This document shows positions 45,677-54,132 of a stretch of 64,000 bases of DNA, in pieces. The stretch's first letter is position 1. Every line of letters begins with the position of its first letter. This DNA comes from Candidatus Rhodoferax mariagerensis. Lineage in GTDB: Bacteria; Pseudomonadota; Gammaproteobacteria; Burkholderiales; Burkholderiaceae_C. The notes under the pieces were generated by a model, which saw nothing but the letters and a program-made list of their open reading frames with translations, did not search any database and was not told the DNA's origin. The position numbers were made by a program, and so were the translations under genes. Where the stretch lies: NCBI GenBank assembly GCA_016719055.1, contig JADKAW010000058.1, forward strand, positions 1 to 64,000, read 5' to 3'.

Positions 45677-45678
45677 CC

Positions 45679-48393
45679 TCAGCGCCGCCGGCGCATCTGT
45701 GCCATGCCAAACAGCCCCAGTAAGCCAGACATCAGGATCATGCCCCACTCGGACAGCGTGGGAATACTGGTGGGTGAACCGGCCACGGCAAGGCTGGTGC
45801 CAGGGCCAGCCGGGTCGGCAATGACACCTGCTCGATTGTCAGAATCGCCCAGACCCTGGTCCTGAATGGTGAAGGTAATGGTGTTGCCGCTGACGGTTAC
45901 TCCGTCGGTCATTTGATACCAGCGCAACGCGCCCGTGGGGTTGGGGTAAGGACCATACTTCCACAGACTCATGCCGCCCACGGGGCCGGAGTAGGTCATG
46001 CGCACGTTAGCCAGCCCGTTGGCGGTGCAGTCCAACAGTTCGAAGTTCACCACACCGTAAGGCAGGGTCACACCGCCACCGGGGCCACCATTGGGCGCAA
46101 GCAATGGAGAGGCACTGCTCAGGCGACAACCTGCGCTGCTGACCAGCTCTGTGGTTGTTGTGACAGTGGTGCCTGGTGCGGTGGTACCCGGTGCGGTGCA
46201 AGATGCGGGGATACCGCTGCCGGTGCAGTTCCAGCTGTAGCCGCCTGCCGCTGCCGTGACACCACTGGCGCTGCCAATGCTGCACAGGTTCTGGCTGGGC
46301 AACACGGAAGTGGCTTGGCCCTGGGCACCGCCGCAGGCACTATTGGTGCTGACGCTGTAGGTGAACAGCGTGTTGGCGCTGTTGGTGCCGCCCGGTGTGG
46401 TCACCAACACACTGGCTGTGCCGACTGACTCGGCTGGCGTGGTACAGGTCACCGAAGTTGATGTGTTGGCACTCAAGGGTGTACATGCACTGCCACCAAT
46501 GGTGACAGCGCTGGCGCTGGTCAGGTTGGTGCCGGTAATCGTCACGCTGATGCCGCCTGCTGTGGTTCCACTGGTGGGGCTGATTGCTGTCACAGTGGGG
46601 GCTGTCACCGGTGTGACGTAAGTGAACAGTGTGTTGGCAGCGTTGGTGCCACCTGGAGTCGTCACCAATACGCTGGCCGTGCCGGCTGAACCTGCCGATG
46701 TGGTGCAGGTCACCGACGTTGATGTGTTGGCGCTCAATGGGGTGCATGCATTGCCGCCAATGGTGACAGCGCTGGCGCTGGTCAGGTTGGTGCCGGTGAT
46801 GGTGACGCTGGTGCCACCTGGGGTGCCACGGGGGCGACCGCTGGCGGCCGGCTGACGCCATGGGGTGCAGGTCACCGATGTGTTGGCACCAGGGTGTACA
46901 TGCTTCCAGACAGCTGGCGTTGTCAGTGGCCGGGACGTCACGCTGGTGCCGCCTGCTGTGGTGCCACTGGTGGGGCTGATCGCTGTCACAGTGGGGGCAG
47001 CCACTGGTGTGACGTAAGTGAACAGTGTGTTGGCGGAGTTGGTGCCGCCCGGTGTGGTCACCAACACACTGGCCGTGCCGGCTGAACCTGCCGATGTGGT
47101 GCAGGTCACCGATGTGGATGTGTTGGCACTCAAGGGTGTACATGCATTGCCACCAATGGTGACAGCGCTGGCGTTGGTCAGGTTGGTGCCGGTGATGGTG
47201 ACACTGGTGCCGCCTGCTGTGCTACCGCTGGTGGCGCTGATCGCTGTCACAGTGGGGGCAGCCACTGGTGTGACGTAAGTGAATAGCGTGTTCGCGGTAT
47301 TAGTACCGCCCGGTGTGGTCACCAACACACTGGCCGTGCCAGCTGAACCGGCAGGCGTGGTGCAGGTCACCGATGTGGATGTGTTGGCGCTCAAGGGTGT
47401 GCATGCATTGCCACCAATGGTGACAGCGCTGGCGTTGGTCAGGTTGGTGCCGGTGATCGTCACGCTGGTGCCGCCTGCTGTGGTGCCACTGGTGGGGCTG
47501 ATCGCTGTCACAGTGGGGGCAGCCACTGGTGTGACGTAAGTGAATAGCGTGTTCGCGGTATTAGTACCGCCCGGTGTGGTCACCAACACACTGGCCGTGC
47601 CAGCTGAACCTGCCGATGTGGTGCAGGTCACCGATGTGGATGTGTTGGCACTCAAGGGTGTGCACGCATTGCCACCAATGGTGACAGCGCTGGCGCTGGT
47701 CAGGTTGGTGCCGGTGATGGTGACGCTGGTGCCGCCTGCGGTACTGCCACTGCTCGGACTCACGGCAGTGACCGTGGGTGCTGCAACAACTGGACTGTCA
47801 TCTGCACAGACCTGATACAGGGCGCCACCTGAATTGGCCAGTTGTGTGATGCGGTTGGTGATTTTGATAGAAGAAACGGGTGAAGCGGGAGAATTAGCAA
47901 ATGACACATTTGCACCGCCGCTTTCCGAGAAATTATCTGGACCAACAATTGCCCCAGATGCCGTCGTGACATGTGTAGCAGGGACAGGCGACGATTCGTT
48001 TGAAGGAACATCTGAAAGGTCAGAATCCGTCACCAAAAATGGGGTTCCATTGACTTCAAGCTCGGTCTGTTCACAACCCACATCCTGCAAACAGGTGAGA
48101 GCACGAAGTTTGACGACCAGCGTGGCGGCCGATACGGATGGTGAGACCTGGAATGTGCAAGAGTCCGTAACGCTCCGGTTACTGTTGCTAGCATTAGGAG
48201 GACTTAAATACAGGGCCGACGTCAAGCCGTTATAAGGCAGGAAACTGCCCGTGTACTGCACACACGCACCTACAGTCGTGACAGTCAAACCGCCAAAAGT
48301 TCCGGACTGAGAAAAACATTGTTGGGCAGCAAAGGCTGGAAGCGTGCCAAGCAGCACAAGCAGAAACACAGTTTTAAAGTAGCGATAAAACAT
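45679..48393 (-). CDS. Exported IPT/TIG-repeat protein with IPTL-CTERM sorting signal
   Basis: This 904-residue protein has a signal peptide (YFKTVFLLVLLGTLPAFA) and an N-terminal domain with several cysteines. Five complete IPT/TIG repeats and one scrambled repeat follow, with a period of 87 residues (261 bp), each with GGTSVTITGTNLT and VTIGGNACTPL. An Ig-like C-terminal part then leads to IPTLSEWGMILMSGLLGLFG and basic residues. This tail is the IPTL-CTERM signal that exosortase-type enzymes process. The fourth repeat (about 46840-46950) is garbled in a way that points to assembly error. The protein is likely a surface adhesin or matrix protein. Confidence 0.82.
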   Translation of the reverse strand: MFYRYFKTVFLLVLLGTLPAFAAQQCFSQSGTFGGLTVTTVGACVQYTGSFLPYNGLTSALYLSPPNASNSNRSVTDSCTFQVSPSVSAATLVVKLRALTCLQDVGCEQTELEVNGTPFLVTDSDLSDVPSNESSPVPATHVTTASGAIVGPDNFSESGGANVSFANSPASPVSSIKITNRITQLANSGGALYQVCADDSPVVAAPTVTAVSPSSGSTAGGTSVTITGTNLTSASAVTIGGNACTPLSANTSTSVTCTTSAGSAGTASVLVTTPGGTNTANTLFTYVTPVAAPTVTAISPTSGTTAGGTSVTITGTNLTNASAVTIGGNACTPLSANTSTSVTCTTPAGSAGTASVLVTTPGGTNTANTLFTYVTPVAAPTVTAISATSGSTAGGTSVTITGTNLTNASAVTIGGNACTPLSANTSTSVTCTTSAGSAGTASVLVTTPGGTNSANTLFTYVTPVAAPTVTAISPTSGTTAGGTSVTSRPLTTPAVWKHVHPGANTSVTCTPWRQPAASGRPRGTPGGTSVTITGTNLTSASAVTIGGNACTPLSANTSTSVTCTTSAGSAGTASVLVTTPGGTNAANTLFTYVTPVTAPTVTAISPTSGTTAGGISVTITGTNLTSASAVTIGGSACTPLSANTSTSVTCTTPAESVGTASVLVTTPGGTNSANTLFTYSVSTNSACGGAQGQATSVLPSQNLCSIGSASGVTAAAGGYSWNCTGSGIPASCTAPGTTAPGTTVTTTTELVSSAGCRLSSASPLLAPNGGPGGGVTLPYGVVNFELLDCTANGLANVRMTYSGPVGGMSLWKYGPYPNPTGALRWYQMTDGVTVSGNTITFTIQDQGLGDSDNRAGVIADPAGPGTSLAVAGSPTSIPTLSEWGMILMSGLLGLFGMAQMRRRR

Positions 48394-48544
48394 GAAGGGT
48401 TGACTCCGTATAGAAACCCCGCCGAGAAAGCCTTCTTGGGGGCAGGGAATCTTGAATCAAACCCGAGTAATCTTCTCGCCCATTGGCGAAAACGAGCTAG
48501 CCAAAAAACGAAATGGCCAGAATTTATGCCGACGCTTCAGACCA

Positions 48545-49573
48545 TTAATTTGCTAGAGCCTTCGCCAGAGTTACGGAAGGGGATTCCCCGAAACGTTGCT
48601 TGTAGTACATGGCAAATTTGCCTGGGCTTGCAAAGCCACTGGACAGAGCCACTTGAATCACCGTGGTGTCCAAATTCGCATGCAAGAGCGTTTGGCGAGA
48701 AAAATCCAGACGCTGTTGTCGCAGCCATTGGATCGGGCTGACACCGAAGCGCGTCATGAAAGCACTTTGCAGTGTCCTTGCTGACAAGCCACTCTGGCGC
48801 TCCATATCCGTGATGCTGACACGATCCTCCAGCCTGCATTTCAAGAGATCGCAGAGATCATCAACCTGCCGTCGTCTCCGGTTCTTGTCAGCGGGAGGGG
48901 GTTCAGCAGTGACCGCCCCAAGGATGGACGGATAAAACATGAGTGCCAGATGTCGATAGACCATGTCATCGCACCCCATCCTGCTGATCCCACCAGGAAT
49001 GGCGGAAGCTTCACCAGCATGAAGAAAAATTCGTTTGAAGGCCTCGGTCAGATTCAAGCGGCCGATCGATTTCGGCATGACACGTGTCGTCTCGAAATCA
49101 ACGTCAATTGCTTTCTGTTCGGATGGGCAAAGCATGACCTGTATGGTCTGGCGCAGCTTCTCCGGATCAAAATTAACCCCAATTAAACATCCGCCTTCCT
49201 CGCTTTTGATATTGCTGCCAGCTGGAGAGTACAGCGCACCAGTGCTACTGCCCCATGCAAATTCTTTGCCCTTAGTCCGACTGATGTTGTGACCAAGCAA
49301 AGGAATAGCAAGGTTGTGTGTTTCATTCGCTCCGACCTCTGTGCGAATCTTCGGAAAAAGAAATGCAGCCAGTGCCACATCGTCTGATTGAAAGGCAATG
49401 AGCTTGGCCGAGAACGCAGCCTCTTTATCAAGCGGTTCCCACGCATTCAGGGATTGACCAAAACCCGAAACGTCATCTGCGAATACCCGATGGTGGTCAT
49501 ATTGCACCGAATGATCCGGCGCCAAGGATTCAAGCAAGGAGAAGTAATTCGGGATCATGGCGGTCATTTCCAT
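48545..49573 (-). CDS. AraC-family transcriptional regulator
   Basis: This protein of about 342 residues has an N-terminal sensor domain. A C-terminal double helix-turn-helix follows (DMERQSGLSARTLQSAFMTRF and VIQVALSSGFASPGKFAMYYKQRFGESP), the AraC DNA-binding unit. The N-terminal domain resembles the family that binds aromatic or amine effectors. ATG 49573 is chosen; 49558 and a GTG at 49615 are alternatives. No regulated operon is obvious nearby. Confidence 0.85.
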   Translation of the reverse strand: MEMTAMIPNYFSLLESLAPDHSVQYDHHRVFADDVSGFGQSLNAWEPLDKEAAFSAKLIAFQSDDVALAAFLFPKIRTEVGANETHNLAIPLLGHNISRTKGKEFAWGSSTGALYSPAGSNIKSEEGGCLIGVNFDPEKLRQTIQVMLCPSEQKAIDVDFETTRVMPKSIGRLNLTEAFKRIFLHAGEASAIPGGISRMGCDDMVYRHLALMFYPSILGAVTAEPPPADKNRRRRQVDDLCDLLKCRLEDRVSITDMERQSGLSARTLQSAFMTRFGVSPIQWLRQQRLDFSRQTLLHANLDTTVIQVALSSGFASPGKFAMYYKQRFGESPSVTLAKALAN

Positions 49574-49741
49574 TTGGTTGCGGCATTCTCGCAAAAAGAT
49601 TGCCAAAAACCGCACTCAAACTGGTCACTATTTGCGCGGGCCGCTACTTCTTCACCTGAGGAATGTCATGATGAATACCCGGAACAGATACCATGGCAAC
49701 GGCGTGTCAAACACCGGTTTTCCCCTGATAGTAAGAGTCTA

Positions 49742-49799
49742 ATTGGCCTCTAGCCCTTATCAGTTAAGTGCTATAAGCTCTGCTAAAGATAGCAAAAAA
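49742..49799 (-). repeat. Dispersed 55-bp element before the permease gene end
   Basis: On the minus strand it reads AGCAGAGCTTATAGCACTT, then TGATAAGGGCTAGAGGCC. It is well preserved and lies in the gap 49616-49800, directly after the end of the permease gene. Confidence 0.65.
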
Positions 49800-49800
49800 C

Positions 49801-52320
49801 TCACGACACGGCCCGCCGCAAGGTTTGCACCACGGGTTGACGCAACACGTCGCGCAGACCCCACCAGCCTGCCGCCAGCGCCAGCACGGCGCCGGCCAGA
49901 GCGCCGAGCAGCGGCACCCACCACGACACGACCCAGGCAAACTCAAAGACATAACGCGCCAGCGCCCAGCCCACCACGCTGGCCACCACCGAGGCCAAAA
50001 AGCCCGCCAGCAGACCCACACCAGCCAGTTCCACGCGCTGCACCTGGCGTAGCAGGCTGGCACGTGCGCCCACTGCGCGCATGATGGCGAACTCGCGCGC
50101 GCGCTCGTCACGCGTGGCCGAAACCGCCGCAAACAGCACCACCATGCCGGCGGCCAGGGTAAAGGCAAACAAAAATTCCACCGCGCCAATGACCTGGTCC
50201 AGCACACGCTGCACCTGGGCGATGGTGGCGGTCATGTTCACACTGGTGATGTTGGGAAACTGGCGCACCAGTGCACTGTCAAATCCGGCGCTGGCGGGGG
50301 CCCGAAAGGCGCTCAGGTAAGTGGCGGGCAGCTTGTCCATCTTGTCTGCCGGGTACATGGCAAAAAAGTTGGCACGCATCGAACCCCAGTCCACTTTGCG
50401 CAGCGAGGTGATGGTGGACTCGGTCTGAATGCCACCGACATCAAATTTCAGGGTGTCCCCCAGCGACAAACCCAGCGTTTTGGCAATGCCATCCTCAACG
50501 CTGATGGCACCGGGCTCGTCGGGCAGCCAGCGCCCCGCCACCACCTGGTTTTGAGTGGGCAGGCGGGCACTGTGTGACAGGTTGAACTCGCGGTCTACCA
50601 GCCGGCGCGCCCGCTCATCACTGTAGTCATCAGGCGTCACGTCACGTCCGTTGATGCTGACCAGCCGCCCACGAATCATCGGAAACCAGTCGAACTTGGT
50701 CACACCCGCGTCGGTCAGCGCCTGGGTGAAAGCTTGGGACTGATCCGGCATGATGTTGATGACAAAGCGGTTGGGCGCATCGGCCGGTGAGGCCTGGCGC
50801 CAGCTGCTGATCAGGTCGGTGCGCAGCAGCACCAGCAGCACCAGCGCCAGCAGCCCCACTGCCAGGCTGCTGACCTGCACCACGGCAAAGGCGGGTCGTG
50901 CTGATATCTGTCGGGTCGCCAGCACCACGGCCGTGGGTGCCGTGGCGTCGTTCACAGCCCAGCGCAGCAACTTGACGGCGAGCCAGCTCAGGGCTGCAAA
51001 CAGCACCGTGGCCGCTGCAAAACCACCCACCGCTATCAGCCCCAGCCGCACATCGCTGCTGGCTGCCATCAGCAAGGCGGCAAACCCCAGCACACCCAAG
51101 CCGAGCACGCTGATCGAGGCCGGTTTGAGCCCGCCCACGTCTCGCCTGATCACGCGCAGGGGCGGCACTTGCGCCAGCTGCAGCACCGGTGGCAGGCCAA
51201 ATGCCAGCAGCAGGGTCAGCCCCATGCCCATGCCAAACAGCACTGGCCAGACACTGGGCGGGGGCAGGTTGGCGTCTACCAGGCCGGCCAGCAGCAGCAC
51301 AAAACCATGGTGCACAGCAAACCCCAGCAATACGCCCGCCGCGCTGGCCAGGCCACCCATCAGCACAAACTCGAAGGTGTAGGCCGCTGCAATAGTGCGC
51401 TGGCGCAGGCCCAGCACGCGCAGCATGGCGCAGTCGTCCAGGTGGCTGGCAGCAAAACCGCGTGCCGCCAGCGCCACGGCCACCGCGCTGAGCAATGCCG
51501 CCAGCAACGCAATCAAGTTAAGAAATTTTTCGGCCCGCTCCAGCGTGCTGCTGAGCTCCGGGCGGCCTCCTTGCAGGGCTTCGACGCGCAGGCCACGGGC
51601 AGTGCGCGCCAACACCTGCGCCTGCGCCCAGTCGACAAAAGTCTGCACCGCCTGATCACCCCCGGCCACAGCCAGGCGATAGCTGACTCGGCTGGCCGGC
51701 TGAACCAGGGCGGTGGCGGCCAGGTCTTGCTGGTTGATCATGATGCGCGGGGCAAAATTCATGAAACCGGCGCCCCGGTCAGGCTCGTTGACCAGAATGC
51801 GGGCAATGCGCAGCGTGCTGTCACCCAGCAGCACGGCGTCGCCCAGGCGCAGGTTCAGGCTCTCCAGCACGGCGGCCTCGACCCAGGCCTGCCCGGTTGC
51901 GGGGATGTCCCGCGTAAGCTGACCAGGCTCGGTCGCTGCCAGCGCTGTGCGCAGATTGCCGCGCAAGGGGTAACCCGGCGTGACCGCCTTCAGGGCCACC
52001 AACTTGGTTTGTCCGCCCTGATCCTGCGGGGCACGCGCCATGGTCGGAAACGACAGCGTCAGGGCTTGTGCCAACCCCAGCGAGCGTGCCTGTACCAAAA
52101 ATGCCTCGGGTGTGGGGTTGTCGCTGACCACCACCGCATCGCCGCCCAATAGTTGGCGCGCGTCGCGCTGCAAGCCGCCCTTGAGGCGATCAGCAAAAAA
52201 GCCAACCGCCGTCAGGGCCGCCACCGCCAGGGTCACCGCCACCATCAACAGGCGCAGTTCGCCCGCGCGCAGATCACGCGCCAAGGTGCGCCAGCCCAGG
52301 GTCAAAAATGAATGCGTCAT
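49801..52320 (-). CDS. FtsX-like ABC transporter permease (YbbP type)
   Basis: This 839-residue membrane protein has the two-FtsX-domain layout of YbbP-like permeases, with about ten helices (for example LRLLMVAVTLAVAALTAVGFF, LNLIALLAALLSAVAVALAARG and GFLASVVASVVGWALARYVFEF). A large extracytoplasmic domain follows the first helix. Such permeases work with a YbbA-type ATPase, which is not adjacent here. The function, often linked to lipoprotein or peptide export, is unproven. Confidence 0.87.
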   Translation of the reverse strand: MTHSFLTLGWRTLARDLRAGELRLLMVAVTLAVAALTAVGFFADRLKGGLQRDARQLLGGDAVVVSDNPTPEAFLVQARSLGLAQALTLSFPTMARAPQDQGGQTKLVALKAVTPGYPLRGNLRTALAATEPGQLTRDIPATGQAWVEAAVLESLNLRLGDAVLLGDSTLRIARILVNEPDRGAGFMNFAPRIMINQQDLAATALVQPASRVSYRLAVAGGDQAVQTFVDWAQAQVLARTARGLRVEALQGGRPELSSTLERAEKFLNLIALLAALLSAVAVALAARGFAASHLDDCAMLRVLGLRQRTIAAAYTFEFVLMGGLASAAGVLLGFAVHHGFVLLLAGLVDANLPPPSVWPVLFGMGMGLTLLLAFGLPPVLQLAQVPPLRVIRRDVGGLKPASISVLGLGVLGFAALLMAASSDVRLGLIAVGGFAAATVLFAALSWLAVKLLRWAVNDATAPTAVVLATRQISARPAFAVVQVSSLAVGLLALVLLVLLRTDLISSWRQASPADAPNRFVINIMPDQSQAFTQALTDAGVTKFDWFPMIRGRLVSINGRDVTPDDYSDERARRLVDREFNLSHSARLPTQNQVVAGRWLPDEPGAISVEDGIAKTLGLSLGDTLKFDVGGIQTESTITSLRKVDWGSMRANFFAMYPADKMDKLPATYLSAFRAPASAGFDSALVRQFPNITSVNMTATIAQVQRVLDQVIGAVEFLFAFTLAAGMVVLFAAVSATRDERAREFAIMRAVGARASLLRQVQRVELAGVGLLAGFLASVVASVVGWALARYVFEFAWVVSWWVPLLGALAGAVLALAAGWWGLRDVLRQPVVQTLRRAVS

Positions 52321-52366
52321 GCCAGCACGATACCGCAGTCAGCCCCAGCCTGCCGGTTCTGGGGGT

Positions 52367-52897
52367 TCAAGGCCTGCGAAACGCCACCGGCAAAGAGGTC
52401 CAGTATTTGGAGTTGAGCGCGTCCAGCCTGACCTCGCCGCCGGTGGACGGCGCGTGCACAAAACGCCCGGCTCCGACATAAATGCCGGCATGGGTGGCCA
52501 CACCGCCCGGTGCAAACACCACCAGATCTCCAGAACGCAGGTCTGATGCCGCAATTTGAGTGCCCCAGTTTTGCAGGGCAGCCACCGTGCGCGGAGGCTT
52601 GGCACCGGCGCGGGTGGCGTACACATGGCCGATCAAGCCACTGCAGTCAAAGCCGGTCTCAGGGGTGTTGCCGCCATACCGGTAGGGTGTGCCAACCAAA
52701 CCGATGGCATAGAGGGTGATGTCGTTAGCCTGCTCGGGCGACAGCCGACCCGACACACCGGCCGTGTCAAACGGCGGCAGCTCTTGCCGCTGTGGGGGTG
52801 CGCTGGCACAACCAGTCAGCACCAGCGCCAACACAAACGCCGACCAAAATCCGAGCACAGGCACACTGGCAGACATCGGATGCCTGGGCGGCGCCAT
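52367..52897 (-). CDS. NlpC/P60 cell-wall peptidase, lipoprotein
   Basis: This 176-residue protein has a lipoprotein signal (FVLALVLTGCAS). The NlpC/P60 domain has its cysteine in TGFDCSGLIGHVY and histidines in GVATHAGIYVG and RFVHAPSTGG. These enzymes cut peptide cross-bridges in peptidoglycan. GGGTGA lies upstream of ATG 52897; ATG 52876 is an alternative. It lies between the permease and Mrp/ApbC genes on the same strand. Confidence 0.88.
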   Translation of the reverse strand: MAPPRHPMSASVPVLGFWSAFVLALVLTGCASAPPQRQELPPFDTAGVSGRLSPEQANDITLYAIGLVGTPYRYGGNTPETGFDCSGLIGHVYATRAGAKPPRTVAALQNWGTQIAASDLRSGDLVVFAPGGVATHAGIYVGAGRFVHAPSTGGEVRLDALNSKYWTSLPVAFRRP

Positions 52898-52932
52898 GTC
52901 AGATCACCCGTGATGCTTAACGCGAGCCCGAC

Positions 52933-54024
52933 TCAGGTTTCTTTGGAGATCTTGATGGACGGAAACTTGCTGGAAAAGTCTTTGTTTTTAGCAGCAATGG
53001 CCAGCGCCACCTTACGCGCCACGGCTTTGTAAAGGCCGGCCACGTCGCTGTCGGGGTCAGACACCACGGTGGGGTGGCCGCTGTCGGCTTGCAGGCGAAT
53101 CTGCATGTCGAGTGGCAACGAGCCCAGGAAGTCCATGTTGTACTGCGCCGCCATCTTTTTGCCGCCATCGGCACCAAAGATGTGTTCCATGTGGCCGCAC
53201 TTGCTGCACACATGCACCGCCATGTTTTCAACAATGCCCAGAATCGGCACGCCCACTTTTTCAAACATCTTGATGCCTTTGCGGGCGTCGAGCAAGGCAA
53301 TATCTTGCGGCGTGGTGACGATGACCGAGCCCGTCATGGGCACGCGCTGGCTCAGGGTAAGCTGGATGTCGCCGGTGCCGGGTGGCATGTCAACAATCAG
53401 GTAGTCCAGATTTTTCCAGTTGGTTTGGCGCAGCAATTGCTCTAGCGCCTGGGTGGCCATGGGGCCGCGCCAGATCATGGCCTCATCTTGCGCCACCAGG
53501 AAACCAATCGACATCACCTGCACGCCAAAGTTTTCCATGGGCTCCATGGTCTGGCCGTCTTCGCTCTCGGGTTTGCCCTCGATGCCCATCATCATCGGAA
53601 TGCTCGGCCCATAAATGTCGGCGTCGAGCAGGCCCACACTGGCACCTTCGGCGGCCAGCGCCAATGCCAGATTGACAGCAGTGGTGCTTTTGCCAACACC
53701 GCCTTTGCCAGACGCCACGGCCACGATGTTTTTGACGTTGGGCAGCAAGGCCACGCCACGTTGCACCGCGTGGGCGGTGATCTTGACATTGACGTTAACC
53801 GACACATTGGCCACACCGGCCACGCTTTTGGCAGCGGCAATCAGTTCTTTGCGAAAGCCGGCAATCTGGCTTTTGGCAGGGTAACCCAGCTCCACATCAA
53901 AAGACACATCACCGTCGTTGACGCTCAGGTTCTTGACCGCTTTGGTCGAGACAAAATCCCGCCCCGTATTGGGGTCGATCACCGCCTCCAGTGCTTTCAG
54001 CACAGCTTGTTCTGTCACAGTCAT
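52933..54024 (-). CDS. apbC: Mrp/ApbC iron-sulphur cluster carrier ATPase
   Basis: This 363-residue protein has an N-terminal MIP18/DUF59 domain (residues about 5-80). The P-loop ATPase has VASGKGGVGKST (residues 104-114) and LLDADIYGPSIPMMMG. The C-x2-C cluster site is HVCSKCGHMEH. It transfers Fe-S clusters to target proteins. Length and motifs are those of the normal gene. Confidence 0.95.
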   Translation of the reverse strand: MTVTEQAVLKALEAVIDPNTGRDFVSTKAVKNLSVNDGDVSFDVELGYPAKSQIAGFRKELIAAAKSVAGVANVSVNVNVKITAHAVQRGVALLPNVKNIVAVASGKGGVGKSTTAVNLALALAAEGASVGLLDADIYGPSIPMMMGIEGKPESEDGQTMEPMENFGVQVMSIGFLVAQDEAMIWRGPMATQALEQLLRQTNWKNLDYLIVDMPPGTGDIQLTLSQRVPMTGSVIVTTPQDIALLDARKGIKMFEKVGVPILGIVENMAVHVCSKCGHMEHIFGADGGKKMAAQYNMDFLGSLPLDMQIRLQADSGHPTVVSDPDSDVAGLYKAVARKVALAIAAKNKDFSSKFPSIKISKET

Positions 54025-54132
54025 GGGTTTCTCCGAAAGGGGCTAGTCTAGCCAACAGGGAATAGACTTGAACGGATCAAGCAAATTCGGGTTTACCCGT
54101 AGCACGCTGAGCTGGTAGACATTCGGCGGGTG

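Noticed and set aside
46340..47815. Regular 261-bp repeats resembling a CRISPR or satellite array
   Set aside because: The unit is far too long for CRISPR and translates in frame as IPT/TIG domains on the minus strand.
52040..52546. Basic plus-strand frame opposite the permease
   Set aside because: Antisense shadow of the FtsX-like and NlpC genes with no family pattern.
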